A stretch of 64,000 nt of DNA from Baylisascaris procyonis (Eukaryota; Nematoda; Chromadorea; Rhabditida; Ascarididae). The stretch is taken from NCBI GenBank assembly GCA_037389465.1, contig JAZARR010000154.1, forward strand, positions 3,472,001 to 3,536,000. The letters run 5' to 3'. Made by a program: the position numbers and the translations under genes. Shown in pieces: positions 51,778 through 64,000 of the stretch. The first letter of the stretch is position 1. Every line of letters begins with the position of its first letter. The notes below the pieces were generated by a model that saw nothing but the letters and a program-made list of their open reading frames with translations, was not told the DNA's origin and did no database searches.

Positions 51778-54418
51778 TATTTGCAGTACCTATTAAAATA
51801 TGGCTTTATTATTAAAATAAAGCTGGGGATAAGAGTGGACGAATAGGTCCCCAAACACAGAGAGGAAAAAGAACTATCACCTCGGCCAAATCTTCCACTT
51901 ATCCGCCAATATCAATCACGACTAACCTGGCCAAGGCAAACCTTATATGCGTATGGATATTTATACTATATAGATTTGTTTATATATAAAGTACATGTAA
52001 TATAGTAAGGCTAATCATGTGTCGTCGATAAGTGTGCCTTAGGAATTTCTATGGCTGAGGTTCCGATTGACAAAGGCAATATTAAAGCGAGTAACTGCGA
52101 AAAATGTTTATTTATGCATATAGCACCTGGCCAAAAATCATATAGAACTGAGTAGAAATACTTACTACCTATGTACTGCAAGAAATGATAGATGAGATGA
52201 AAGGATATAAGATGAAATTTTGCAGACATCAAATATGTGAGAAAAGATATATGCGAGCAATGATCGAATATAAAATATGTACAGAAATATAACGAAATAC
52301 AAATAAACTAAAACATAATTGCTGAGAAGTTGGGCACATTTGTTGCGAACAACGGGCCGAGGCTGAGCTCATACACACTCAAGGGTACGCAGTGCTATCG
52401 TAAGTTGCCCTTGGCGCTAGACGCTACCAACCATACACCAGTGGGTTATAGAGATACACAAACTTCAAATAGGGAAGTGCAATTTTTTTCAACTGCTCAA
52501 TTAGAGTGCAAAATCATGCCACCATGAATCATGTCCCCTAATCCACATAGATTCGGGATGTGTCTAGCTTGTAATGGACAATGACGGCCACCGAGGTAGG
52601 TCATTCGGCTATCCTGGAAACCGTTGGATTACAGATGATGGCTTTGCCTTTTCCTTGACGGCTATCCTTTTACTCACCAATGAGAAACAGTTAGTGGGCA
52701 TTTCTACGACCCACTAGTTCACGGGTATAGGGAAGCTGGGCAAATCAAGAAGAAGTACTTCCGATGCTTCAATTGAGCTGAAATTTTGAATGGTGGCTAG
52801 ATTTTGTATTCCGATGTGACCAGTTCAAAAAATTAGATATCTCCCTACTTGAAATTCAGTTAGTCATTTCTATGGCCCATTGGTGCACGGTTGGGAATAC
52901 CTCATGCAAAGAGCAAGCTGTAGCAGTACATACACTTGTGCGAGTATGAGCTTAGGTTGGTTCGTGCCCAGTTCGCATATACTTCTGTACTTTATGGTCT
53001 ATATAAAATCCGCGCATATGAAGTGAATTCCGCACCTGTGAAGTCGGTAGAAGAGTGTCTATGTTGGATTATTACAATGTTTTTAGTTAACTCAGTTCAA
53101 TAGGACAGCATTATTATTGATGCTGTAAAGCAAACTTGATTTCAGGTACTGAGACGGAAATCCAGCTCATGATCAGTGCAAAAGTTTATAGAGATGGTCT
53201 ATAAGTGATATTTTAAGCAATCCTATGAAGTCGATAGGAGGGTATATTTGTACTAATTGTTTTGAAGGACTGCAGTTGTTTTGAAGGAAATGTTCGGATG
53301 GAAATTCAATGCAATGCGATCAAACACAATCGCCAAAATAAACTTAAGTTATACTATTTGATTCGATGGCATTTTGCTTACAATTTTTGTTTATAGCCAC
53401 TTAAAATATATATAAATAATGTTTCAATAGTTTGCAAAATTTTGCAAAATTTTCTTTGCAAAAATTAAAATTTTGCAAAATTTTTTTTTAAAAAAAAATT
53501 TGCAAAATTGCAATTTGGAGCGTTCATAATTCGATCTACGATGACACATATCCGTTTCTTTCTACATCCGGAAAAATGAAAGTAACAAAATTTTCAAATC
53601 GTCAGTAGATTGTTATCGCCGAGTGGCGCATTATTTTTGAATTATTCTATCTATTCTCAAAATCACATTGATTTAATTGCCGTCGATATTTTCCCACTTT
53701 TTGAGATCTTTCAAATAATTTCCGACTCATTTGACATATCCGCTTTTTTTCTTAAGAGTATTTTCAAAATGGAATATTTATAAATAAAGTCGATATGCAA
53801 TGCGTCTATTTGTTTATAACAAAATAGTGATATAATATTCTTTAGTTAGTGATGTATTATAGCGGTATTTACCAATTTTATAATCGGCCCTAATTAATTT
53901 TTTATATTTCAATTGTATTTATTTAATATTTCAATTATTTTTTATTTTTTTATATTTCAATTATATTTTTATATTTCTTATATATATTTTTAATTTTTTT
54001 AATATTTTTTTTAAATCTAAAAATTCTTATATTTCAACTATATAAATAAGAAAATCGATGACGAAACATTAATGAACATGCTTGGCTTGATTTCTCTCGT
54101 TTTGGTTTTTTTTTTTTCTTTTTTCATCCATCGTTTACATTGTTTTATTTTATCCTCTTTCTCTGTGTTCATATTCCCATAACTTTTTAAGTGTTTTCAA
54201 ATTTTGGAATATTGAAATGAATAAACATTTAGAGGGGAGGAAAATTTCTTATTATGATATGTTAATGGAATTATATATAAAGGAAACGATATCTTAGAAT
54301 TGGTTAATTGATGATATGCAATCAATTCGATAGTGAATTTATGCATAAACATTCAACGAATACCTAATATAGATCATATAAAGCGCAGAGGTGAATATAT
54401 CACCAAATAGATGAACCC

Positions 54419-54477
54419 GGGGAGAGGGGAGGGATGAGAGCGGGTGAGGAGGGAGTTGGTGATTGGAGGAGAGAGGG
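54419..54477 (+). other. G-rich purine tract with quadruplex-type spacing
   Basis: A 59-base run almost free of C and T holds five G runs of three or more near its left end, separated by 3, 1, 8 and 6 bases. It stands out in DNA that is otherwise AT-rich. No transcript is assigned here. Confidence 0.5.
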
Positions 54478-56024
54478 AAAAGTCAGAATAAGAGAAAAAA
54501 AAAAAGGGTAAATTTCTAAACTAAAGCAAATTCAACAATATTTCTTATAGTGTGGAAATTAGTTAATTCAAATTAAACAACATATCGTCATATAGAAAAT
54601 TCAAAAAAAAAATTCAACACAAACTTTTCTATTAAAGAATTCGTTTTAAATTTTATTTTGCAAATAACGTCTTTTAAAAAGCATTAAAGTTTTTCATTCG
54701 ATTCATAACGTTGAATTGGAAAATATAAAAAGATGAGTTTTTGCAATGAATTGTCATCGGTACTATTGAAATAGTGTTAGGTTTCCGCATTTTATTCAGC
54801 TGAAATTCTATTTGGTTTAAATAATATGAATGCTGGTTAAACAACCGCGCAATCATTGGTTAATATAGTCAGCTTGAGGGTTTTTGCTTCTTTAACACTG
54901 TGGAATACGGTAAGGATTACTGTATTATTAGAAATAGATTGTATATTTCCTCCAGCGATAATTTTGGTGGCAATTTAGGCGATAATTGCTATTACAATAT
55001 CGCCTCAGCAATCAGCGTCATTTCCTTCAAGCGAAAAATAGCGATTCGCACTCCTGCATTTAAATAATTCGTGGTGAGCTGCATCGAAAAGTCAAGAGTC
55101 GACTCTTGTCTGCTTCGTTGTGAAAACTGAGGGAGATCAGTGAAGTTGGGCCGAACTTCAAGATCAATAAAATTAGAACGATGATATTTGATGCGTATAA
55201 AGTACGCCATTTTTTGATCTCCCATACTAAAACTCAACATGAACCATCAACTTCGAAAGTAATTACCTAAAAATTTACGCATATTTTTCAGTGGTTTGAT
55301 TTTATTTTTCATCGTTTTAGTCAAAAGCAATGATCGGCCATCTAAAAGCTTGATTCCTTCACGAAATCATTGATATAATCATCTATAATATTTTCAGATT
55401 CTATCAAGCGCTTCACTGGTTTATAATCAGCCAAGTGCTTGATATACCGTCTAGTTTGAATTAGATTTTCAAAAGAATTACTAAAGAAACGCCACTCCGG
55501 CTCGTAAGAAGATCAAACCTATTTTTTGAGGATTTGTAGAGCAAGAGAATCAATGAAAACTCGAAATCGCTATTCCAGAATTACTAAATAACTTATAAAG
55601 GTGATGACCAGTTAAAGTGGATGTAAATCGTATTTCGCACCACTCCCTCTGGAATACCTTCCCTCGTGCTCTATTCCCTTATGAAAGTATCTATTTGCTG
55701 TCTTTTGCACACATGTATTTTCTTTTGGCATTTCAACGCTCATTGGACTGGTGTTATTCATCACTTTTTGCTCACCTCGGATGCCCTCTTGACCTGTTTC
55801 CATTTCGTCATCATCACACATCATTTCACATTTATAGAACACTCTATACGCTTGAATCGGCCAATGTGTTTCAATGTTATTGAATTAATATACTCTTCAG
55901 TTTTAGTATATGCTTTTATGAATTGATATTTATAAAGTGTATATGTTGGTACGTTGCCTGTTCATTTTTATCTGTATTTGCATATTGTGTTGTTTGTCTG
56001 CCATGCTTCTTCGTTTATTTTAAC

Positions 56025-56440
56025 CATATCACTGTCAGGAAACCGATTTACCCACACCAACGAATGGTACGGGAGAGGATTTTCTGTTGCGGAAGGGTGG
56101 AGGCTGCTTGGAGGAATGCTTTATCGAAGCAGAGACTCGAGTGGATGAGTTGGGGAGAAAAAGTCAACGAACTGATCCCTCTTCCCCTTCCAAGGGAACC
56201 CTCATCGGGAACGGTAACCCGTACTACACTAGAACAGAGTTTCTAGTCGGGAAGACCACTAGAGCGATTGATTGAGGGGAGAGTTGTGACGGAAAAGTCG
56301 GGGAACGACCCCCAACGAGGCTTCAGCCGGAGGTCGGAGACTCAACACCACATTACCTTCGAATGCTTATGGACTGGCTCCCCATCGAAGCAGCTTCCCA
56401 ATTGAACGTATGAAGCGTAATGAAGCGTACTGAGATTTTC
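56025..56440. other. GC-rich block, probable unclassified dispersed repeat
   Basis: About 400 bases of near-balanced composition with sharp edges against AT-rich flanks. It is open in several frames for 60-100 codons, but no domain is recognisable. It may be a transposon or LINE fragment; I cannot classify it from this window alone. Confidence 0.3.
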
Positions 56441-56915
56441 ATAAGAATTTCGCGTCGATTATGAAACTTAGAAGATAGTCGTGGCGAAACGATGAAATTC
56501 TGATTCAGTAGTTACGAAACGGGCACATTAAAGGCTATCTATATAAGATATTTGTTGAGGTGACACATTTGACAAAAAACTATCATACTTAAATAAAAAG
56601 TGAAAAAAAATATAAAGATTAGAAACATGGAAAAGAGAGAAGTAATTTCACCTTTTCATCTATACATATGAAGGATTTTCGAAAAAAATTCGCTTTTCAA
56701 AAACGAGAGATTTGATAGGGAATTGGGAAATTTTGTGATGCATTGCGTTTTAATTGCTTGAATTCGCAAATGGGGCCGTTACTTGCAAATATATGTAAAG
56801 ATAAAACTTCCAAATTTCACATCTGTCAAGAATCATTAAGTGTCTTTTCATTGATTTATTTTTATGCCTGTTTCATTTCCTTTAGTTTAGAAAATGACCA
56901 TCAAATTTGGTGCAG

Positions 56916-57056
56916 GTAGATGAAATTCCTCGGAAATCAGAAGGAGAGAAGAGAGGACTTCAGCATCCGAGGCTCTCTCTCGACGGCAGAACTCCTTGTT
57001 TTTTCGAGAAGATTTGGAGCAATTTGAAAGAAATTGCACTGATCCCTATTTCCGTT
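56916..57056 (+). other. Candidate coding exon, function unknown
   Basis: Follows a GGTGCAG acceptor in the only open phase. It encodes a hydrophilic stretch (VDEIPRKSEGEKRGLQHPRL, then SLDGRTPCFFEKIW) that looks more protein-like than most frames here. No family is recognised, and the donor is unclear (GTTGCC at 57057 is one option). It may belong to the same plus-strand gene as the candidate exons near the right edge, or be chance. Confidence 0.25.
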
Positions 57057-57408
57057 GCCAAATATAGAAAACGTAGTACATACTCTATGCAAAAAAAAGA
57101 TTTATTTTCAGTGCATAATTCATTATCTCAAGTGAACAGTCTGAGTGATAGATTCTATAAAAAGCACATATTGTGCTATTTACTCAATCATGTATTTTTC
57201 TAAAACGATGGATACGATATCGGCTAAAAGTTACGAGGATATTTGATTTCAGCTAAGAAGCTTGAGAATGTGCACTAATTTTTCTCTCTGCTATCACATC
57301 AATAATCGCCTAAGAACTTTGATGCCTTATTTGCAAACCAATAAAATATTTACAGTGCAAAATCGATACAGCGATTAATTTTATAATTTTTTAAGTGCAG
57401 TTATTTTA

Positions 57409-57468
57409 TTAAATTAAATTAAATTAAATTAAATTAATTAATTAATTAATTAATTAATTAATTAATTT
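57409..57468. repeat. Compound (AAATT)n / (TTAA)n repeat
   Basis: About six AAATT units grade into about eight TTAA units without interruption. Confidence 0.85.
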
Positions 57469-57628
57469 TTTTGATAATTCATCATTAATGAAATGAACTC
57501 ATCAGTCGAAATATTGTAAATTTATATTCATTTCATCGATAACGTTCATCGATCGATCTGAATTTGATTTAGTGATAAGTATATCATTGAATTACTTCTC
57601 GTGAAGCATTATCCTTATCGTTGTCTCT

Positions 57629-57970
57629 ATTTATTTATTTATTTATTTACTTATTTCAATGAGCAGAGCATTCACTACGAATATATCTCTTCATATCGCT
57701 TCCACATGCTCTGATCCAATCCTCTCTGGTCCACTTGGCTCCTGTGGTCTTTAGGTCGGCCTCTTCTTCTTACATATCGGTCGCATGAAGGTTAGGGCTT
57801 AGGCTCGTCTCCTGCCCGTCGGATACTAACGAGCCAATTCACCGTCGTTCCTCCTATCACTCTCAGGACTTATTCCGCTGACCTTGTCCCGGTAAGTGTG
57901 CTGGGGGGGTTGGATCGGCTAAGCAGAGCCAACAATTCTGGTCGGAGCTTCACAATCGACCGCGCAATAG
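57629..57970 (-). mobile_element. Non-LTR retrotransposon 3' fragment with AAAT-type tail
   Basis: Read on the minus strand, about 310 bases of GC-richer sequence end in a tail of TAAA repeats (57655-57629), as in tailed non-LTR elements. The part before the tail reads ARG-rich in one frame (RYVRRRGRPK) and as KWTREDWIRACGSDMKRYI in another. Both resemble the GRP..W end of LINE reverse-transcriptase proteins broken by a frameshift. The 5' limit is uncertain. This is a dead, truncated copy. Confidence 0.45.
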
Positions 57971-58242
57971 ACAAGGCAAAACTTCCTTCAGTCGATATCA
58001 TTCATATACGCATTTCTTTAGCATTAAAATTGACATTACATTACGCTCATTAGCGTATCTTAAAACCTCTGAAGATTTGTTCATAATGTATCGCTGATAT
58101 TCTTTATTACATCGTTACGTTTTTTTCCATTCTAATTAAGCGTTATAAGAATGCAGATGTGGCTCTTTAATTTTGATAATCTGCCTATGATTAGTATAGA
58201 AAATGTTTATATCATTTGCATCGAAGAAAGTGCAACAATATT

Positions 58243-58317
<75 letters not shown>

Positions 58318-61300
58318 TTATTTATTTATTTATTTATTTATTTATCGATGAGAACGAAAACAAATTCATATGACTATATCGGTGCGATCTCTAAATGAAA
58401 TCAATTTGTAGATCGCCGATTATAGGCGTATACTACGCACTCTATCATGATAAACATTGTTCCGAATAAAACTTTTTTGAACACCATAGATTCTTTCAAT
58501 GATCTTTGTCAAAAAATTATTAGTTACGGATTGAATTAACACGTGTCAAATAAATGTCAACCGGCTGGTTTGATGAGCGCTTTTTTTTTTTTTCACGCCT
58601 ATTTCCACTCCAAATTAGGTGCAATTGGAGCGCCTTCTCTTTCCGTTTTTTTTTTGTTTTGTTTTGTTTTGTTGTTTCTTTTTTTTTTGTTGTCATTTCA
58701 GTGAGAATCGACTTCACAATATGCATATAACACTTACATGAATTATAACTAATATCGAAATTATTTCTATAGTTTCATTCATAGAAATTAAATTTTTATA
58801 GTAAATTTTCGCATAAATAGAACGAAATAGAAGAAAAGAAAATAAAAACACATCTTTTAGAAAAGTCACATGTGGAAAATTTACGAATCGTATTTAGGTA
58901 GTATCTTCATAACGATCATCACTCTTTCCAAATGAGGAGGAAGTGAAATCGTGAAGTTTTATGGAATTTGTGGAATTTCAATAGACGCATAAAATTAAAA
59001 AAACGATAAATAAATATTAAGAAATTTACATATTTAGATATTTGCATAGAATATATTTAGATATATTTGCATAGAATATGTTTAAAGAGAGAGAATATAT
59101 ATATAAAATCTTTTTAGAAAGAAATTCGCTCAAAAATTGTGCATCGATTTATTACTTCAAAAATAATGCTGGAACAGTATTTTTATGAAATAATTTCGAT
59201 CCATTGTTTAAAGAGTAAATATGTTGTAATGAACTCGGTGAGGAGCATTTCCGAAGGCAGAATTGACTATTATCAGCATTTCACGAAAGTTTAAAGTTTT
59301 GCCGTGGAAGAAAAAGCTGCTAATTTCAAAAAAAAAAATGCTATTATTATTGAAATGAGATTTTCATCGATAATTCTGTCAAGTATTTTAAAGTTATAGT
59401 TGCAGGTCGTAATTTTATGGATTTCCGCATATAACGAATCAATGGTTGTCTAGTAGTTGAGTGAAGATATGGACATAATTTCAAAATTTCTTAAAAATTA
59501 CTTATAAAATCGTTTATGTAAATGTGTAATTTGAAAAAAATAGAGAGAAATGGATGCTGTATTATTTTATTCGGAAGGAAAATTTTCTCAAAGAATTTGC
59601 AAACGTTCTTCAAAAAATTTCAACAAATCTCTCTTCCCTATAAGTTGTTGATACTATGAATAACGCAATGGTTCACCATTGAATGTTTATTTATAAATGA
59701 TTTTTCCCAAATATGGGTGTGTATTCATCGTCCGTTTTGAGGCGTTTCTTATGGCGCTAATTCTCTATATCATTTGCGACGTCATAGCATTAGGAAGACA
59801 TTTTATATGTTTGCATTACGGATGGGTATATTTTATGTAACGCTGACACCTTCAACCTTGAATTTTGTAATGTTGCAATGATTTCAAAGTTTATCACTAT
59901 CAATAAACACTCCTTCCATCTTCCTCTCCCCTCATCCCCTCACCCCCCTCGTTCTCTCGAAATTCAGATTTATGTATCGTTTAAAATGATTCGAGTTTCA
60001 TAAAATTCCGTCGATAAAATTACGGCTTAATGGTTTTATACGTTTCTTCTACTGAAACAGTCGTACCACTAATAGGTTAGTAATGAGTGGTAAAATTTTT
60101 CCAACCCCCCGGGGATTCTTATTTGAAATATCAGTGAAATGCAATGAAATGCAAATTTTATTCACGCTGCTTGTTTTTGAAGAATATTCAATATTCCATT
60201 GCGTCATATTTTTGTGCACTTCTGCAAATTGCTTTGCAAAAATGTGGTAAATCTTGTCTCTGAATAATATGTATATTTGCATATTTGCCCGATAATTTCA
60301 ACCATTCCGTCATTGAGAGAGCTATCGGCGTTTAAAAGTTTCGAAAAAATTTGCATACATTTTACGCCAAATGAATTTGCATTTTGCACATGTCTAACTA
60401 CAAAAAAACGAACAAATCTGCAATAAATTTATGCAATTCATCAATGATATTCTAATAAGCACTAATTTGCATACTTATTATCTATGCGAAAGCGGCACTT
60501 CAAGCGAACGGAATGCTTAAGCACACATTGTGCCAGCCATATCTGGCATGTTCTTTCATCTGTTGAAAGTCAGAAATGCCGCTACATGATGTCACAAATG
60601 GTGTGTTCGTTAGTGGAATTTTTTTGTGCATAAATATTTTACTTCCTGTTTTTAATGAGTCGTATGTCCCACATTTATTATTGTGTATTTCAGAATGTCT
60701 ATGAATGTTTGTAATCGGTTACAGTAATATTACAGTATTTGCGAAGTTGACAGTTTATTTACGAAGAATTTACATAGCTAGTCGCATTCTAAATAACTTC
60801 TATTTAAGTTCTGTTATTTATGGAATTTATTTTATTTTATTTTTATTTTTTTGAAACTTGTATTAAATTTTATATTGGGGTTCATATAATATAGGCATTG
60901 ATGGATGCGGCGAGAAATTCAAAAAATAAGTGGAAAAGGGGGAGGGGAATCTTTCGGCGCCGAATTTCTTCATTGTTGAATTTGACGTCGAAAATGACGC
61001 CCACTAAATTTCATTTCGTTGAAAATTTCTTTTTTTTTTTTTAAATGTAAAAAAAAGAACACTCGTACTTCGTGTAAGATTATGACGCATATTGGAATCC
61101 CCTTCCCCCTATCTGATGTAGTACAATTATGAGATGGAAATTAAACGCTATCGACTTGCATTTGTTAGATGGAAATTAAACGTTTGGACCATTCATTCAC
61201 AAACATTTGCGAAATTTTTCTGGAATTTTCAATGATTCATTATTGTTAAGTTTTAAAAAAAAGTTTTAAAGTTGTATTTTTTTTCGTCAAACTTAACGCT

Positions 61301-61681
61301 TGAAGACAAAATTGCTTCAAGTAAAATCAACAATTATAATGCAGCATTATCCGTTCGCGAGTTGTGTTGCGTTGCGCATGTGAGAGAACACGCACGCGCA
61401 CTACTCAATTAATTGTAGTCATTGCGATGTTGTGCGACCTCCCACTTCAGTAATGCGCAACGCGTTCACTATTCGATTTTTCTTGTAGGTTTCGTTTTTC
61501 GATGATTTTTAAATCGTTTTATTTTTTTTTCCATGAAAGAATGCCTGTTAATTAAACAACCGGAAGTATGTAAATTTTGACTAGAATAACGTTGAAATCC
61601 ACTACTGAGGCATTGAAGAAATGGATAATGCGCTATGTTGTTTGAATTTTCCTTTATCCAGGACCACCCTCCAGAATCTAG
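57971..61681. other. AT-rich intergenic or intronic stretch
   Basis: Apart from the compound microsatellite at 58246-58345, I see only T/A homopolymer runs and isolated acceptor-like sites, such as TTTCAG near 60690 before a short ATG frame. No exon can be supported. Confidence 0.5.
58246..58345. repeat. Compound (TA)n-(TTTA)n microsatellite
   Basis: About 32 TA units (58246-58310) run directly into TTTA units up to 58345. It gives artefactual Ile-Tyr frames. Confidence 0.95.
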
Positions 61682-61846
61682 TAGCTCTATCCGGGACTGT
61701 CTTCCAGGATGTAATAGCTCTATCTAGGGCTATCCTCCAGAATGTAATAGCTCTATCCGGGACTGTCTTCCAGGATGTAATAGCTCTATCTAGGGCTATC
61801 CTCCAGAATGTAATAGCTCTATCCGGGACTGTCTTCCAGAATTTAT
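61682..61846. repeat. 33-bp minisatellite, five units alternating A-B-A-B-A
   Basis: Five units begin at 61682, 61715, 61748, 61781 and 61814, each opening TAGCTCTATC. Type A continues CGGGACTGTCTTCCAGGAT, and type B continues TAGGGCTATCCTCCAGAAT, so the true period is 66 bp. A decayed unit precedes them. The period is a multiple of three and one frame stays open (VIALSGTVFQ / VIALSRAILQ), but nothing else suggests translation. Confidence 0.9.
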
Positions 61847-62409
61847 ATGCTTAAGTTATGTAACTTCCTTCCCTCTTTGTTTTTATATGCAAGATGCCAG
61901 GAAAACACATTTTCCATTTTTCATTTCTTATTTACTTCACATTCGAATCTTACGCTATTCGTACGGCCAAAAGAAAGAGAAAAGACTAAAAATAGATCGA
62001 ATGAATGAACAGCATTGCATACAAAATAGATCTGCTTTTAAATATTCATATTTCGTTAAGCTATTTGCAGCTTTGTTTCTTTTATTTGAAGAAATTTCTG
62101 AAAATATTCACTGTTTTCTCGCGGCTTATATTTATTTGTTATTATTTTTTGTCTTCATTTACCTTACACAATACGACAGGTGTGATTGCTGCATTTCCTC
62201 TACGCCGATTGATTCAATTTGTATATGGGAAGGAAGTACTGCAAAATTAGTCTCGATGGATTTGCATAAAGCAACGCGGAGGCTAAGGATAATGGCTGGG
62301 AGAGGGACGGTCGTAACAATTGCATTGTATAGGTTTAAAATGTTGGTATTACAGGTAGATTGCAATTCCTTTACATTTTTCATTGATAAAAGTTTATTGT
62401 TCGTTGCAG

Positions 62410-64000
62410 GTAGATGGCTCAAGAAGTATTTTAACGAAAACTAACGATAAATCATTCGAAGTGCCACCAGAACGTAGTTCCCCAACGGCGGGCATTCATA
62501 GGCCCGCCGGGTACGTTATGGCCGCAAGCCCAACTAAGAAGCAAACATTTCATGACGATCAGCTTATGACCACCAAACTCTGGAACAAGTTTGTCCTTGC
62601 TTTTCTTAAGAATTTACTCAAATTGCAATCGATATTTTAAAAAACTGGACTAATTTAAAAATAACTTCTTGTGCCCTAGTACGCCTTAATCCGTTCTAAT
62701 CACAAGGGAATCTGAACGCTGCATCGATCATTCCCATCCTTTGTCGTTCCCCAGCCAAAAATCTACAAAGCCAGATCTCTACTAGCGATTTTCTTTTGTA
62801 AAAAAATTTCACTATAGTATATTGTTGCTTGCAAATGTTTCACATGTCCCATACTTTTTAATTCTCAAATTCATTTCAAATCGTTTAATTAATGCAGTCA
62901 ATGCAACTAGAATACAAAAAAAAATTAGCATATCGGCGCTTTTGATTTGGATTTATTTGAAAATAGTACTTATAATATGGATTAAATAATACAAGGTATT
63001 CAGTAATCGAGGATACTATGAGGGCTGAGTTGAGGAATTACGAACTGAAATCTCTATACGGCCGGTTTATTTGCAGTCAGATTGCTCAGCAATTGCTTTT
63101 GCATATGAGTTGTATTGTCTTCTTCATCACATTTCGATTCAATTTTTCGTCAACTAGCATACTCACTTTCTGCAGAAACATTTTCGAGTCACCTCCACTG
63201 AGCAAGTTGTCTAAAAAAAATCTTTGATGGAATATTGACCATGTTCCTGTTTTCATAAGTCCATCGAATTTCTCTATATAAGTATCAGTTACAATCTTTT
63301 TGTCTTAAATTTATTAATATTATAAAATAGCACCTCATAGATTTTCTTCGAGTGTCGATTCTTTTGAAATTGCTACACAAGTTATTCGAGGTATATAAGG
63401 TTCAGTGCTTTCAATTGAGCAAATATGGTATATTTATACACTGAATACAAGACGGAACTAAAATGCACGCATAAATCAGGAAGTGTGATAATATTAAACA
63501 AAGTGCTGTGCGCTGTCAGCAATTTATTTGATTTTTTATCAGCTTATTTATAAGGCGCAGAAATGATGTAACGCCTTTATTTCCTGTTTGCAAGTACTCA
63601 ACGTGTATGAAGTTTTCTTTGCTTCCTTATTATTATTATTTTTAGGTTTCTTTTGATATTAGAAATATGGGAATAATACATTTCGCCTTTTATTCTCAAT
63701 TTTATCCGCAAATTAATTTTCTTCTCGGATTGAGATGAGAAAAGGGGAAGATGAAAAGAGAGAAAAAGGTTAACTAATGGCCTCATATTATAAAACTTTG
63801 CAGAATTGCTCTATTTTTCTATGCCAGTTAATATAGACTGCTGTCTTTTTTTTTTTAAATGTTTAAATCATATTTTGGTGTGTAAAAAATGTAAATGATT
63901 TATGAGAATATTGCTGATAAATATACTTCAAATTGTAGCGTTTTTTTTTTCAGTGAAAGGTTCACTAACTCTTCAATTTCTCATCAACAAATATTCACTT
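62410..64000 (+). CDS. Candidate exons of an unidentified gene running off the right edge
   Basis: An exon from 62410 (after TTCGTTGCAG) reads VDGSRSILTKTNDKSFEVPP and then ERSSPTAGIHRPAG. It can end at a GTACGT donor after 62510 or at GTTTGT after 62588, both in phase 2. A second possible exon starts at 63954 after a long T tract and CAG. Entered with one base it reads ERFTNSSISHQQIFT to the window's end, which fits either donor. The composition is Ser/Pro-rich and hydrophilic. No family is recognised, and upstream exons were not found. Confidence 0.33.

Larger units (their letters stand above)
51790..56915. other. Gene-poor flank upstream of DDX51
   Basis: No gene is supported. A moderately GC-rich stretch of about 52300-53000 differs from the AT-rich background and may be an old, unclassified repeat. 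Bases 53430-53510 contain clustered GCAAAATTTTGC-type palindromes. A purine tract (54419-54477) and a GC-rich block (about 56025-56440) are described separately. Confidence 0.45.

Noticed and set aside
55612..56275. Cluster of overlapping frames on both strands
   Set aside because: There is no coherent domain, start or splice structure. The GC-rich part is better read as a repeat.
57780..57800. TTAGGGCTTAGGC resembling nematode telomere repeat
   Set aside because: There is only one imperfect unit pair, and it lies inside the LINE-like fragment.
61887..62444. 185-codon open frame, the longest in the window
   Set aside because: It has a hydrophobic, low-complexity middle and no domain, and it overlaps good acceptor sites used in another phase. 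Likely chance in AT-rich DNA.

Overview
This window is nuclear DNA from an animal, almost certainly a nematode. It is AT-rich, and its genes are split into short exons (about 30-290 bp) by introns of 0.4-7 kb with GT...AG ends and TTTCAG-type acceptors. Several start codons sit 5-14 bases after a perfect splice acceptor that has no matching 5' exon, which is the hallmark of spliced-leader trans-splicing. A cuticlin-type ZP gene and large introns point in the same direction. The large introns are reminiscent of ascarid/spirurid-type worms, but that placement is a guess. Nothing prokaryotic or viral was seen. Most open frames here are chance; the genes were rebuilt exon by exon by matching splice sites and reading phase.

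Layout, left to right. (1) Bases 126-5623, minus strand: the N-terminal 189 codons (six exons) of a JADE-family chromatin scaffold gene, continuing off the left edge; a 418-bp fold-back element sits in its fourth intron. (2) Bases 5638-10336: intergenic space between divergent genes. (3) Bases 10337-25026, plus strand: complete CFAP410 (C21orf2) homolog, six exons, 323 aa, first intron 7.3 kb. (4) Bases 25144-26846: intergenic, with two Pol III box-like tRNA remnants. (5) Bases 26852-35486, plus strand: complete ZP-domain, cuticlin-like membrane protein, eight exons, 382 aa; one intron holds an odd tRNA-derived hairpin. (6) Bases 39765-36430, minus strand: complete metaxin-2 (MTX2), five exons, 266 aa, convergent with the ZP gene. 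(7) Bases 51777-41971, minus strand: complete DDX51-type DEAD-box helicase, eleven exons, 541 aa; its second intron carries a 975-bp minisatellite of exactly 39 x 25 bp. (8) Bases 51790-64000: repeat-rich, gene-poor flank with microsatellites, a G-rich tract, a non-LTR retrotransposon 3' remnant, a 33-bp minisatellite, and weak signs of a plus-strand gene running off the right edge.

The genes do not form one pathway: chromatin acetylation scaffold (JADE), cilium base (CFAP410), cuticle or apical matrix (ZP), mitochondrial outer membrane (MTX2) and 60S ribosome assembly (DDX51). DDX51 and MTX2 lie head to tail on one strand, but 2.2 kb apart. I found no clearly new multi-gene system. The most unusual items are the tRNA-derived hairpin, the intronic fold-back, the highly uniform intronic minisatellite and the altered motif Ia of the helicase.
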